Source: Adineta ricciae
Taxonomy: Eukaryota; Rotifera; Eurotatoria; Adinetida; Adinetidae
Direction: 5' to 3'
Length of the DNA: 64,000 bases
Assembly: GCA_905250025.1 (NCBI GenBank)
Contig: CAJNOJ010000001.1
Span: 992,001-1,056,000, forward strand
A model generated the notes under the pieces. It worked only from the letters and a program-made list of their open reading frames with translations. It did not search any database and had not been told where the DNA came from. A program made the position numbers and the translations under genes. Shown one piece after another: positions 1 through 11,314 of this stretch; positions within the stretch are counted from its first letter, which is position 1; each line of letters opens with the position of its first letter.

Positions 1-813
1 GGCGGTGGTGACTTTGTTGTTATACGAGCAAGTGGCACCGATGCTTATAATAGTTATATTTATGATCTCGGCACAATTGATTCGGTTGAGACGTTATTGA
101 TTAATTCTCGTGAGCTGGCGAATGATCCTGAAGTTGAACGAACACTTCTGAATGCGGAAGCTGTCTTTATTGCTGGTGGTGACCAGGCAAATTATGTGAA
201 CTTTTGGAAAAACACCAAAGTACACCACGCACTTAATTATTTACGTAATACAAAACTAATACCCGTTGGTGGTACTTCAGCAGGTTGCGCTATTCTTGGC
301 AATACTTATTTTGCTGCTCTTGAGGGAACAATTACTTCAATCGAAGCACTTGATAATCCCTACAACAAATATCTTACTCTTGGCTATAATGACTTCTTGA
401 AACAGCCGTATCTTTCCGATGTTGTGACAGATTCTCATTTTGCTAATCGAGATCGACATGGTCGTCTTGTTACGTTTCTTGCTCGTATGAATAAAGACAC
501 GGGAATCTTGGGACGTGGTATTGGACTTGACGAGAAGACTGCTGTTTGTATTGAGCCAAGTGGAATCGGAAAAATTTACGGCAAAGGAACAGCATACTTT
601 TTGCATCAAAAAGGAATAAATAGCACCCCGGAAACGTGTTTGAACGGGTCCCGCCTCGATTGGTATCAAAATCAAAGAGCCGTACGAGTCTACAAGGTAC
701 AAGGCACCGATGATGGTACAAATATTTTCGATCTCAAAACATGGGCTTATGGAACTGGTGGCCATCATTTGTATTATTACGTTAGCAGTGGTACACTTCA
801 TATTGCTTATTGA
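1..813 (+). CDS. Cyanophycinase-like protein (peptidase S51), 5' truncated
   Basis: The frame is open from base 1 to the stop at 811-813, so the start lies outside the window; about 270 residues are visible and no intron is needed. The segment VGGTSAGCAILG (about 274-309) matches the S51 nucleophile elbow GxSAG, with Ser as the likely catalytic residue. FIAGGDQANY, DSHFANRDRHGRLVTFLAR and GIGLDEKTAV also follow the cyanophycinase pattern. Family members are serine exopeptidases; bacterial ones cleave cyanophycin (a multi-L-arginyl-poly-L-aspartate) to beta-Asp-Arg dipeptides. The substrate here is unknown, because animals are not known to make cyanophycin. A prokaryote-like, intronless gene among intron-rich animal genes suggests horizontal acquisition, as is common in bdelloid rotifers. 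It could instead be another S51 dipeptidase. Confidence 0.85.
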   Translation, partial: GGGDFVVIRASGTDAYNSYIYDLGTIDSVETLLINSRELANDPEVERTLLNAEAVFIAGGDQANYVNFWKNTKVHHALNYLRNTKLIPVGGTSAGCAILGNTYFAALEGTITSIEALDNPYNKYLTLGYNDFLKQPYLSDVVTDSHFANRDRHGRLVTFLARMNKDTGILGRGIGLDEKTAVCIEPSGIGKIYGKGTAYFLHQKGINSTPETCLNGSRLDWYQNQRAVRVYKVQGTDDGTNIFDLKTWAYGTGGHHLYYYVSSGTLHIAY

Positions 814-1041
814 CAGAATTTTCATTTGAGTAACTACATTCACGAAGTGTCTATTTTTGATTGTGATTAATTAAGTAAAGAAAGATTTGCCTCACGTTGT
901 TTTGTAATTCAGTCATATCAGATAGCAGCGCCCACTATTGATTCATTATACAACATTGGTTCGCGTGAATCGACTGAATTGATCTGTTTCATCGATAACA
1001 AACATTCATTCATTCGTTGATGACAAAAACCTAACTTAAAC

Positions 1042-1566
1042 ATGTTGACTCGTTGCCGTCTGGTGCTTCTTATCAGTCCCGTCCTTATTGCTATTATCGT
1101 TTATCCAGTCTCATTTGATGGGAAACAAGTTGCCTCTATCGATGCGCCGATAGAAACGACTTTTGATGTTTTCATAAAAAATCTATGGAAATTTCATCCA
1201 TTTATTGTTGACGTAAAAGAATTGAAGAAAATCAATGAAACTTGCTCCTATTATGAAATCCTCGATCAAATACCGCTGTTTCCATCAATGAACATTAGCC
1301 TCCCAGCCCCATATTATGTCGAAATGAATGTCGATCGGAAAACGTTTTGCTTAACAAGCTCGATTTGGACGTCATTCTATACTATGCATGCCTATCATCA
1401 ATGTTGTATGCATACGAATACGTTAAAACCGTCAACAACGATAATTACGGATCAATTTACTGGCAAATCTTGGATGATTTTTCAGAATTTTGTAAAAAAG
1501 AATATGCTTATTTCACACAAGACATCTTTGGAAAAATTACGACATGAAATGCTAATATATTCTTAA
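1042..1566 (+). CDS. Small START/SRPBCC-like protein with N-terminal hydrophobic segment
   Basis: A single-exon frame of 174 residues. Residues about 5-22 (RCRLVLLISPVLIAIIVY) form a hydrophobic signal or anchor segment. ASIDAPIETTFDVF then resembles the first strand and helix of SRPBCC/START-like ligand-binding folds, and the end (SHKTSLEKLRHEML) resembles their C-terminal helix. No catalytic residues are recognisable; the fold usually binds lipids or other hydrophobic ligands. An overlapping 66-residue frame in the second half (1347-1547) is also open, so a frameshift or an alternative reading cannot be excluded, but the helix pattern favours the long frame. An AATAAAG polyadenylation-type signal lies near 1640. 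The fold call is inference from weak patterns; the open frame itself is clear. Confidence 0.55.
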   Translation: MLTRCRLVLLISPVLIAIIVYPVSFDGKQVASIDAPIETTFDVFIKNLWKFHPFIVDVKELKKINETCSYYEILDQIPLFPSMNISLPAPYYVEMNVDRKTFCLTSSIWTSFYTMHAYHQCCMHTNTLKPSTTIITDQFTGKSWMIFQNFVKKNMLISHKTSLEKLRHEMLIYS

Positions 1567-4092
1567 CACAAGATGGCAAGACCCTTTTCTATGTCTATAA
1601 ATATTTTCTAAACAATATGTTCATTAGAAACTATAGATAAATAAAGATAAAGTGAGTTACTGATATTTCCATTCACGCTCTACCTATTCCAGGGCTATGC
1701 ATTATTTTTAGATTTAATGCATGTCATAATCACCGAAACCAAAAATGCTGCGAGGCGTCTGCTTGCCGGCATGAATTTGACGGTCAAAAAATAGACATTT
1801 TCACCCATCAGTACAATCGCTTATGAGTATTTGATTTTAGCCACAAGTAGACCGAATGCCGATAAAATAAGAAGAAATTCTAGTGCAAAGTTAATAGTAA
1901 AACTTTGCTAGGTAAGTTTCTTTTGCAAAAACAAAGAAAACATTTGCTTCCAATCGACAGCAACTTATTCCGAATAGGGTACGTCACTCTTGTTTGATAA
2001 AATTGCTTGTAACAACCATTAAAAGCGTCATAATTTGTTTTTATGATTTCAATGGTGTGTCGCACTCGAAAACTTGATTAAAATCCTCTGCTAGTATTTC
2101 ATCAAACAACTGAAATGCAACAATCACAGAGTGTCTATCAACCTGCACAGCCTTGATCGAAAGACGATACATTTATCGATCGTAAATAAAAAATTTCACT
2201 CGATGAAAAAATTTTCTTATCTCATCGTTTTCTTTATCGAATAGTGACTCGACGCACACGAAGAGTACAAGAAAAAAAATCCTTCGCTATCGTTCCCTTC
2301 TTTCTCATTTTATCTGTACGCGTTATGTATGACGTATTTACGATAAATACTGATACTCATCGAACGTTTTCATACGAGGTCATTATGTACACATATATTC
2401 GAGAGCAAAAAATGATCAAACAACTAGAAGAATGACAAAATAAGAATCCCCCAAATGAAAGGATGAATGTAGTTTACAAAGCATGTTATCGCGTGATATT
2501 CAGAAAAAGGTAGTGTTTTTTTCTTTATCAGCAGGTCTTTTCTTTCTCCTTTTTGTTCTTGCTGATCAAACTATACGTCGTGCTACTCCATTTACATATT
2601 AACTAGGTAATGTTTAACGTTTGAATTGACTTTATCTGGATGGAATATTTTCTTTTATTATGATTATTATTCTATATGTAACGAATGAAAACTTCCGTTC
2701 TCTGGTGATTCTCGAAAATTCTTCAGTAAACTGGCGTGCCGAGTCCTGTGTTCTGTGTTTTTTTTTCTTTTTCCTTTTGCCTTAGAATATAACTGTTGAC
2801 GCATGTGAAACAAACAGAGTGAGTGGAACAACTATTTCTATTTCTTTCCTGTATATTCGCCTACGTCTTGCTAATAAATCACCCCCCTCCCCTGTCGTTT
2901 CCAGATGAGACAAGGCTATAGTCTCTCGCTTTTCTTTCTTTTCCTTTTTATTCCTCTCATCGTATTTCTAACGATATATTCTCGACGAGCAGCTGTCGCG
3001 TGTGGTTTTTAGCAGTAGATGGAGAAGAAGAATGAGAAAGAGAAAAAGGGAGCATGCGTTGTCGTCGTGATATTATTACTTGATTTGCCCATCGACATAA
3101 GCATGAAGGCGGCAGTAGTAGCAACAAATAACAAAAATATTGCTGTTTCTTTTTATCTGAATCATTTTTTGTATGATTGAGTAAGTGAAGTGATTTTGTT
3201 TGCGATTCTTTTTTTTTACGTTTCTGCCTTTTTTTTCTTTTTCGACAAACGAAAGAGCAAAGGTAGTATGCGTAATACGGATGACGATGATGCTTTCATC
3301 TTCAAATAAGTAACAGGCTGATTGTAGCCTATACGTAGCATAGTGCGTGTGTGTGTGTGTGTATAAGAGAGACGAAGAAAAAAAACGAAAGAATCGTCAA
3401 TGCACTACTCGAAAGTAAAAAAAACATACACAATACAATGTTGTGAGTTGTTACAGTAAGTTGTTGAATAATTCAATGATGTTCAAATCGATTCATTCGC
3501 TAGTAATTGTAAACTGGCTGAATAGAAATGCATTTGGTAAGGAGATTTATGGACTTCGGAGGCTTTTTTCTCTTCTCATCATATCCTTTTCCCTTTTGTC
3601 GCCCTCTCTCCCTCTCTTTTTCTTTCAATAGTATAATGCGTATGCATCTTATGAGAACAAGGTCTCGCATCGTTATGTGTAGCTAACAATAAAAATCATC
3701 GAACAAAGGCGATGGATGACTTTATATGAATATGTAGGAAATAGGAACGGGATGTAAGTTATATGCATCTTATTCAGCGTACATATGAGCGAACACTAGA
3801 TGAGAGAAAAATCGTAAGTATGACTCAATCCGTGTTTGTGTCAATAGGGTTAATCTCTGTATAATGCGAAATATAATTAAAGAAGTGTCATTTTTCTTTT
3901 CAAATGACTGGAAGAAGATGACTAGACGATGCATTGAGGACGCATTGAACTAGTTATGTAGGATAAAGAGGAAGGCCATCGAAACGACTATCTATTCGAT
4001 CGATCGGTAAAAATAGCGATGTCTATATTTATAATAGATTTTTTTTTCTAGATATTTTTTGTTTGACTGTTTTCATCTTGATTACGAAGAAT
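1567..4092. other. Intergenic, no gene supported
   Basis: About 2.5 kb of AT-rich DNA rich in T and C tracts. A (GT)n microsatellite lies near 3344-3361. A short Cys/His-rich stretch can be read on + at 1712-1826 after a TTTTTAG acceptor-like site, but no start codon or partner exon was found, and the opposite strand is equally open there. The right half probably carries the promoter and 5' UTR of the ankyrin gene that follows. Confidence 0.5.
3344..3362. repeat. (GT)n microsatellite
   Basis: About nine uninterrupted GT units, within the intergenic region upstream of the first ankyrin gene. No function is suggested. Confidence 0.8.
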
Positions 4093-4858
4093 ATGTTGAC
4101 TGAAAACAATTTTCATCATCATAATGCAAACTCTGCAATTCATCAACACCGTAGCCACTATGCTCCTTATCAACAACCATCGAATCCAGGTAAATCGTCT
4201 TCATCGCAACAACAGCAGCAGCAACAGCAACAACAACAACAACAAACAGATTTACAAATGCCGAAATTTGATTTACATCATGCAGTTCGAACAAACGACG
4301 TAGCCGGTATCATCAGAGCGCATAGCCGACTTCGGCAACAGCCACTGGTGGCCGATGCTTGTCTGCTGGATTCTAATGGACATACACCACTTTACACCGC
4401 GATTTCGAATGGGAGATCAGCCATGGTTGATCTTCTTCTGCATCTCGGTCATAATCCTGTAAGGATATAAGATTCATTTGAAAGTCGGGTACATTCGTGT
4501 ATGCGTTATATTTTAGTATTGCATTTCGGTTGCTCGAGAATCAGCATTAAATGTTGCTATAGGCTACGGTCGTCTCGATATTATAAGTTATCTATTAGCT
4601 CGTGGTTTTCCTGTCGATTACGCCGGCTTTGAAAACAAAACACCCTTGGAACGAGCGATTGAATGCAATCAAGGATCTGTTGTTGTCACTCTGCTCAAGT
4701 CTGGCGTTGATTGGCGTCGGTACGAAGAACGACGTAAAACGGGTGATAAGTCGCTTGTTGAATGGGCACTGGCTCATGAACATCCTCAAGTATTAGGCGT
4801 ACTTATTGATCTCTATGGTGATGATGAATCTGTATTTAATCAAATCGGTATGATGTAA
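4093..4858 (+). CDS. Ankyrin-repeat protein with His/Gln-rich N-terminus
   Basis: Two exons: 4093-4458 and 4517-4858, joined in phase 0 across a 58-base GTAAGG...TTTTAG intron. The first ATG of the open frame is at 4093. Residues about 1-55 are His-, Ser- and Gln-rich, with a run of about 13 Gln (from about 4207). Ankyrin repeats follow: NGHTPLYTAISNGRSAMVDLLL, then ESALNVAIGYGRLDIISYLLARG and KTPLERAIECNQGSVVVTLL. Ankyrin repeats mediate protein binding; no catalytic domain is present, so the function is unknown. A donor-like GTATGA at 4848 could extend the gene, but no convincing downstream ankyrin exon was found, so the stop at 4856-4858 is used. A second ankyrin gene lies near 10 kb; the two are not evident duplicates. 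Confidence 0.75.
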
Positions 4859-5582
4859 ATCAACACATCATCTTACTGTATATAAATATCCAACCGTACA
4901 TGTATATCAAACAAATCAGTTTCAGGTATCCATATTCTACTTTCTTCTTATTTCTTTCTGTGTACAGTGTAAATAGAAAAAAAACCGAGAGAGAAAAAAG
5001 TTTACTAGCCCGGTTTCGTCTCATTAGAACATGTATATGTGTGTTTCATTGCTTCACAATCAACTCTGATCGTTGTTTGTTTCTATAGATGTGTCTATGA
5101 TTAAGGAACAGTTTTATGTACATTTCTCTCTCTCTCTCTCTATATATATATATAATCTATACTATTCATTAACAATGTATTTGTCAGTGTTTCATCTGTG
5201 ATTTCTTCGGTCATTTTTTGTTCTAAATGTTGTATAGTTATAATGATGCAGAGAAAACAAGAAAAAAGATCGCTTTCATTTGTATATTTTTTGTATATAG
5301 AAACAAAAAAGATATATTTGTGTGTATGACTATTTGACTTGTATATATCATAATTTCAACCTTTGTCTTTTCCGATTTGTATGTAAGTGTGCGTGTACGC
5401 GTGTGTTTTTCTTCATTAGGAAAAAAGAATTAAACATGTGAGAAGAATATAAAAATTTGTCATTAATTGTGACGTCAACGAATATAATTAATCGGAGAAA
5501 AGAGACGCATCGGTTTACTCAATGAGTTGATTAATGAAAGATACAATGAATGATTCCATTGTTCTAGTTTTATTTTTGTATA
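4859..5582. other. Convergent intergenic spacer
   Basis: Holds the 3' ends of the ankyrin gene (+) and COX18 (-). A (CT)n(AT)n microsatellite lies at about 5127-5153. No coding exon seen. Confidence 0.6.
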
Positions 5583-6837
5583 TTACAACTTTGAGTACCA
5601 TTTCAATGTTCGAAAAAAAAGAGACCATTTATCTTTCCATAAATTCCATCGTGTTCGAATAGGTTGCGGTCCAAAACGAGATGGTGTAAGATGCAACATT
5701 TGTCGTATGCGCGGCAATTCCAAGAGCATGGTTTGCGCGAGTTGTAACGAACTATTCAGCGTCCAGAAGAGTACGATTCCCTAATTTGTGTAACAAATAA
5801 AGGTGGTCATATCGAAATTAGATCAGGAAGTTTTCGAGAACCCTACCGCTGGTAATTTAACAGCGATCAGACTGAAACCAATCACGATTAAGCGAGTTGC
5901 TCCACGCTGGATTCGGCCAGCTGAGACAAGTCGTTGATTAGCCGAACCCGGTTTTTGTATGGAGTTAAACTAGCAAGACGAGCAGAGAATATTTGAGTGA
6001 ACAAAGTCAAGAGCAATCATACAGTGATGTTTAGCAAACTGGGTATCAGAAAACCAAGTGATAAAAGGCCATAAGGATCTGCCTCCGCCAGATTTTGAAA
6101 CCATAAGATACCCTCCTGAGACATTGTTGCTGTAGAAAAGTATATTCCACGTTATACTTATCTAATAGATAAATCAATCTTATGGCAGATACTTACGTAG
6201 TGTGTTAGGCGACATGCAAATCATTCGAATACCGAATGTAAAGTAAATCCACGGAACGGAACCAAATAATGCGAGAACCAATAATTTACCTGGATGTATA
6301 TTATGTTTCGCATAACCGCGTTTCGTCAATTGAAGTGCCTATTTTCGTCCGAGTTCGTATCTATTACATAAATACTAATTTTACCTCTCGTTTCAACTGC
6401 TTCTTTTCTTCAATGATCGTCGCTGTCTTTCCTTGCATTGCTTGTATACTCAACATTCGCATTTGTGGCTCTAATTCGTTCACCACGCTACGTTGAACAG
6501 TTTGCAAACGGTCGATAAAACGTTGTTGAGTTATAGTCACTGCAGCACCAACAACAGCACGAAAAGCAACTGTCGACAAGGCAATGGTTGCCCACCATGG
6601 TAATGCTAAACCATCGTGAATATATACAAGACTATTAGCAACGAATTCAGCAGGTGTCTGAACGAAAGTTTCAAATGCAATTGTTGATGTCGGTTTCTTT
6701 TCAAAGTTCTGAGATTGTTCTTGGAGAACTCTCAATAATTCAGTTGATGATGAATTCCATCGCTGAGTTAACACAGATGTAACTCGGTGGGAGAAAAACT
6801 GGGAATGTAAAACAAACGAACGTCGGTACAATAACAT
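5583..6837 (-). CDS. COX18: COX18, mitochondrial Oxa1-family insertase
   Basis: Five exons on the minus strand (6837-6385, 6338-6197, 6129-6023, 5969-5847, 5780-5583) join with consistent phases into 340 residues, close to the usual COX18 length. COX18 inserts and translocates the C-terminal part of COX2 across the mitochondrial inner membrane. The N-terminus is Arg/Ser-rich like a transit peptide. LPWWATIALSTVAFRAVV is the first Oxa1-type helix. Exon 2 holds KHNIHPGKLL (the Oxa1-family HP motif) and the helix LFGSVPWIYFTFGIRMI; exon 3 has EGILWFQNLAEADPYGLLSL; exon 5 has GIVLFWTLNSSLQLAQTMLL, typical of the COX18 C-terminus. An AATAAA lies just downstream of the stop. Exons 2-5 are too short to show as long open frames. 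TRAPPC12 lies 140 bases upstream on the same strand. Confidence 0.92.
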
Positions 6838-6977
6838 GCTGATTTCTTCGACACTAATCTGAAAAAAAGATTCACATGTTCTTTTCAGATAACTTTCTCA
6901 TCTTGACTGTGCTCTACCGAACAAAAAAGTCTGTTTTGTTTTTCATTATTTATTTCAATTTAAAATATAGAAAATGT

Positions 6978-8297
6978 TCATGTCTGTAGTTTCAATGCTG
7001 TTAAACTAAATCCATCACCAACATATTGACTGATATAATCGACTAATTCGTGCTTTTTCTGTGTAAATCGAAACGACTCCAATTCATAAATAGTGCACAT
7101 ATTAAAAATAATAGCTTCGTGGATATTTGTCGCCTTATCCCGGATTAGTTTCTCGTATAAATCCAAGGATTCTTTCATTTTGGACATGTAAAGTAAAATG
7201 ACACAGTGGTTGTTAACTTCAATTGGATTCTTCATTGCAGTCAATAGCTTATTGCTTGAAAAATCATTTCGAAATAGAGAAAAGAGTTCTTTGGTTAGTA
7301 GAAAGCCATCCGAGAGGTTCTCCTTCGATGGTAGCAGACTCAATGCGCGATCAAATGCACGTTGCGCGTTGAGCTCATCGCCTGTTTGTAATAAAATTCG
7401 TACTATTAATAAATAAATTTCAATTTGTTGCTCGACTGGCTCATTTTTGACTATTTGATTTTCTAAAATCGATATAATTAGATCCATACGCTTCATTAAG
7501 ATATAACAATTAGCTATAGAGTACAGAATACGTAAACGTCTTCGATGCCACAATTGTGTTTGATCCTTTGGTAAAACGCTTAAGATGGTATTGGTTATCA
7601 TCAGCAAACGAAATAGACGATCAAGACCATCGTGGAAATGGTTGGAATCCATGTAGATCGGCAGTTCAGCATGAAGTAAGCGTAAGCTAAACGGAAGCTT
7701 TGATATGGAATTGAGATTACCAAAGGTTTCAAATTCGCTTTCAATCGTTTGGAATAATCGAAGTTTAATCAAACAAGCAAAACGTATAAACCAAATGTGA
7801 TAATCCGACGGGTTTTTCATTAGATATGTTATTGTCCAATCAACGGCACTACGCCAGCATTGCTGTCGAAGGAAATTATTTAACGCTTCGAGAGTCTGAT
7901 GATCGCCGCGCAAAGAATCGTAGGTAAGTTCGTTTTCCGTTGACTTCTTCGATGTCATCTGTCGAATTGGATTGCCAAGATATTTATCGAGAATCAAACG
8001 AGGCATTGAAGCTGACGAAGCAGATTCGAATAGCCATAAATCTGACACATCGAGTTCGTTCAAACGTGCACGTATAGACAATGCCCATTGAGGATCGTAC
8101 GCGTACCAGATACTCTGCGAAGACATCAGATGTGTAATGTAATGAATTCGTCTTTTTTACTTATCAAAAGACACACGGTGACTCATTGGTGGAATGATTC
8201 CATTGGCTGAATATTTTGTCAATACGCTCAAGATAGATTTTTTTGGTTTTTGTTTACCATGACGTGAATATCATGCGGCATATCTTGAAAATATTTC
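6978..8297 (-). CDS. TRAPPC12: TRAPPC12 (TRAPP III subunit, TPR domain)
   Basis: The core is one exon (6978 to 8114 or 8126), about 380 residues of TPR-like helices. Its end (HEAIIFNMCTIYELESFRF ... QKKHELVDYISQ) matches the conserved TRAPPC12 C-terminus. TRAPPC12 is a subunit of metazoan TRAPP III, acting in ER-Golgi traffic and autophagy. The frame could start at ATG 8126, but a good acceptor (TCTTCGCAG) ends at 8115 and joins in phase 0 to an upstream exon at 8297-8258 encoding KYFQDMPHDIHVM. A further exon around 8325-8395 is possible but unproven, so the true start may lie near or beyond 8400. Compared with the human protein the long disordered N-terminus is reduced or not recovered. COX18 follows on the same strand. 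Confidence 0.85.
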
Positions 8298-8399
8298 CTG
8301 AAATTTGCATTAGAACTGTACTTCTTTGTACCCTAGCGTCATCTGTATTGCACTGGGCTCAGGGTGATAAAATAAAGGAACAGTATGCTTTCTATAAAT

Positions 8400-9982
8400 A
8401 GCCATGAAATTCATTTACCACCTTATACCCTTGAGCAGTTTATTTACAGTCACTGAAGACGGTTCAAGCACAAGATCATCTCTTCTGAGATTAATTATCC
8501 GAAAAAAAGATTCGATCAAAGCACGATCCTGCTGTTTGTCATGTATATTCCATCTTTTCTCTTCTTTCACACTCATCATTCAACAACAGTAATACATAAA
8601 CATTCATTCGTTTGTCATATGAATTATTACTATCAACATGCAAACAAAAAGTCAGTGTATATAGAAGATAAATATACGACCGCAATTCCTATTAATCAAC
8701 TTTTGCACCTGAAATACGAGCTGATGTGAGAAACGTAAATTTATTCTTCCAACACAATCGATGAGAAAATGAAGGCTTTGCAAAAACGAAGAAAACCGTT
8801 CGCAAAGGGCAAAACAAAGCAACTTGTCATTCAGTCGATTTTTCGTTCTTAATGCCCTTTTTGCCTAAATATATATATACCAGAAACGAAAGATGACTTC
8901 GTTTTAGTACCTTCGTCGCATGATTTCCTATATAGACACCCTTATTCGAGGTAACTAGGTGTAATTTTTAGACGGTCTATTGACATGAGCGATCGACATT
9001 CTGTTTCTCACATAATGAGCCTTTTCCTGTGTGAACGTGCTTTAGGATGAAAACTTTGTCAAAAGCATACAATTAAATCACAAGTTATCTTATACATCTG
9101 AAGAATTCGAAGTTTCCTACAGAGAAAAGAGGATATTTTTCAATTAATTTGTATCAACCGTCTGGATGAGAATAAATTTAGTATAGTATTAATCTGCGCA
9201 AATTACAAGATTTCGCGTACATTCGATAGGAGACTATCTATGCAGATCACGTAACAATCCAATAAATGTCAATGTTTATACAATAGAAATATTTCACATC
9301 AAAGCCTAGATCAATACGGTCGATGGTAGAAGGACGGCAGATTGTTCACATATGGAAAGTTTTCTCACGCCTGCATTCTGTTTTTTTTTATCGATTCTGT
9401 CGAATACTAGTGATTACTGAGAGATAAATTGACTTGAGGAGAAACAACTGCAACGAATGAATTCTCTTGATTAGGCTTCTTCCTTCCTCGCCTCCTTCCT
9501 TCAAAGTATCTCTTGATCACGCGTACTGTTCGTGCTCTGAGCTACTTCAAGGGCGAAAAAGAAAGAAACAAACGACGATATAAAAAGCAAAGCCACATGT
9601 TGACGACGTGATCAGTATCAGACGTTTCTCTCTCTCCATTTCTTTTTTTTCTCCTTCTAACAGAGCATAAATATTGAGTACGAAGTCAGTTTCGTAAATC
9701 TAACATTAGTGTCTATAGTGCTGTGCTTTACAACGCACATTCATAAGTGAACTGCGAAAAAACTTTTCTAATCACTTTGTAGGTAGGTTACATGATTGTG
9801 TAAGAGAAGAAAGCAAAAGAACACAGAAATAGTACAAATAAGACTTTATAGGCCAAGTCATTTTTGCATTTTATAACCTTCAGAATATACTGACATTTGA
9901 AACGAAAATTTCTGTCAGAACAAAAAGAAAAGAGAACAAATATTCATTCTTCCTCTTTTTTCACATTTTAGTTACATTTCAC
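8400..9982. other. Intergenic, no gene supported
   Basis: AT-rich region between divergently transcribed TRAPPC12 (-) and the second ankyrin gene (+). The first few hundred bases may hold 5' exons of TRAPPC12; a candidate minus-strand stretch encoding DDLVLEPSSVT lies near 8440-8485, but its splice phase could not be reconciled. The rest shows only short accidental frames. Confidence 0.45.
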
Positions 9983-10789
9983 ATGGCATCAGTTGAGACT
10001 TCCGATATATATTATCCTCTCTCATGGATAAAAACGACAACTGATCTTATCCTCAGTCTATTCAGTAGTCCACAAAAGACCAAACGTTCGTTGCCCGAAG
10101 AGGCGGAATGCGGATCTATCGATGGGATCAAATGCTGGCTTCGAGAAGGTACGGCTTGTTTTTCTGCCAAATCAATCTCTATAAAATTCAGCTGATCTAG
10201 GTGCTGATATTGACGCAAGCGATGCTTATGGGTACACACCACTGATGAATGCTGCTATGCTCGGTCGACTTGATGTTGTGAAAGCGTTAATTGAAGCCGG
10301 AGCTGATATACAGAAACGCGGTCAATTCGGCTACACAGCCTTGCATGCTGCTGCTCAAAGTGGACATTTGGATGTCGTACAAGCACTCGTCAAATATGGA
10401 GCTAGTGTTAATTGTAAAAATGATGATGGAGATATTCCTCTGATTCTCGGTATGTTTGAAGAGACAAAGCAAATAAGAAAATATTTATCATTCGTTCTAG
10501 CGGTTCGTGGTACCCATGCAGAAATTATCGACTATTTGCTTAAGGCTGGTTCTGACATTCATCAGAATGGTTGGCTTGGACAATCAGCTGTTCACACAGC
10601 TAGTGAGTTGTAGCGCAGAACAAATGAAATCGATTTCATTTTTCCTCGCTTCTTTCAGTTGCCAATGGAGATCAAGCAACAGCCGATACGCTTCTGAATC
10701 GTGAAATGATGATTGGATGCTCATGTTCGGAATCTCATCGTCATGCTCAAGAGCATCTTCGACAAACATCTTGTCCCACGCATAATTAA
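9983..10789 (+). CDS. Ankyrin-repeat protein, 215 residues
   Basis: Four exons: 9983-10148, 10201-10449, 10501-10602 and 10659-10789, all joined in phase 1 across 50-56 base GT-AG introns. Residues about 1-55 include a possible hydrophobic helix (WIKTTTDLILSLFSS). Four ankyrin-type repeats follow: AYGYTPLMNAAMLGRLDVVKALIEAGADI, FGYTALHAAAQSGHLDVVQALVKYGASV, GTHAEIIDYLLKAGSDIHQ and WLGQSAVHTAIANGDQATADTLL. The C-terminus is Cys/His-rich (MMIGCSCSESHRHAQEHL). It is probably a protein-interaction adaptor; no enzyme domain is seen and the family is not recognised. The frame lost at 10450 and 10603 is recovered exactly by the two introns, which shows the gene is intact. Confidence 0.8.
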
Positions 10790-11314
10790 AATTCAAATCA
10801 TCGTCATCTATAACCGGTGTATTATTCTTTTGCAAGACGTTATTGCCATAAAGGATAAAACGTTTTTCGTCTTCAATATCTGTTCGTCGTGGTTCGTTTT
10901 TGTCTTGATTTTCTTTTCTTATTCTCACCATATGTACATAAACACGAAAGGAAACGTCGAAGAAACCTATTTTTTATTGTTATAGTTTTTTGTACGAAAG
11001 AAAGTGTGCGCGCCTGTTTCTTTCTCGTTATGTTCGCTATGGAGGATGTGTTGAAGATAATTCGTATTTATATATATATACCGATAAAAACCGAAGGAAA
11101 ATAATAAAATTACAATAAATTTCACTTGTAATTTATTTCTCTAAGGATAAATCAAAATCGATGGCATGTGTATATTGACAGAAGAAAGTAGAGGCCAAGA
11201 AGAAAAATAATTTAAGTATATAAATATTGATTTAGTTTTGTAGTGTATGTGTATAGAAGAAATGGGTTTTTGATTTCTGACAATGAGATGGAGAACAGAT
11301 CTTTCTATGAGATT
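10790..11314. other. Convergent 3' spacer
   Basis: Lies between the ankyrin gene (+) and NDFIP (-). AATAATAAA and AATAAA motifs at about 11102-11118 fit polyadenylation of the + strand gene. No coding exon seen. Confidence 0.6.

Noticed and set aside
337-843. Minus-strand 168-residue frame
   Set aside because: Antisense shadow of the cyanophycinase-like gene, with no family resemblance.
5660-5790. Plus-strand zinc-finger-like frame (RCNICRMRGNSKSMVCASC)
   Set aside because: It is the exact antisense of COX18 exon 5, which encodes the conserved COX18 C-terminus; the Cys pattern is accidental.
8404-8729. Two plus-strand frames of 62 residues
   Set aside because: No family match, and the region is a better candidate for 5' exons of TRAPPC12 on the other strand.
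10584-10931. Minus-strand 115-residue acidic frame
   Set aside because: Overlaps the last exon of the ankyrin gene, whose splice phases are consistent; no matching acceptor or partner exons.
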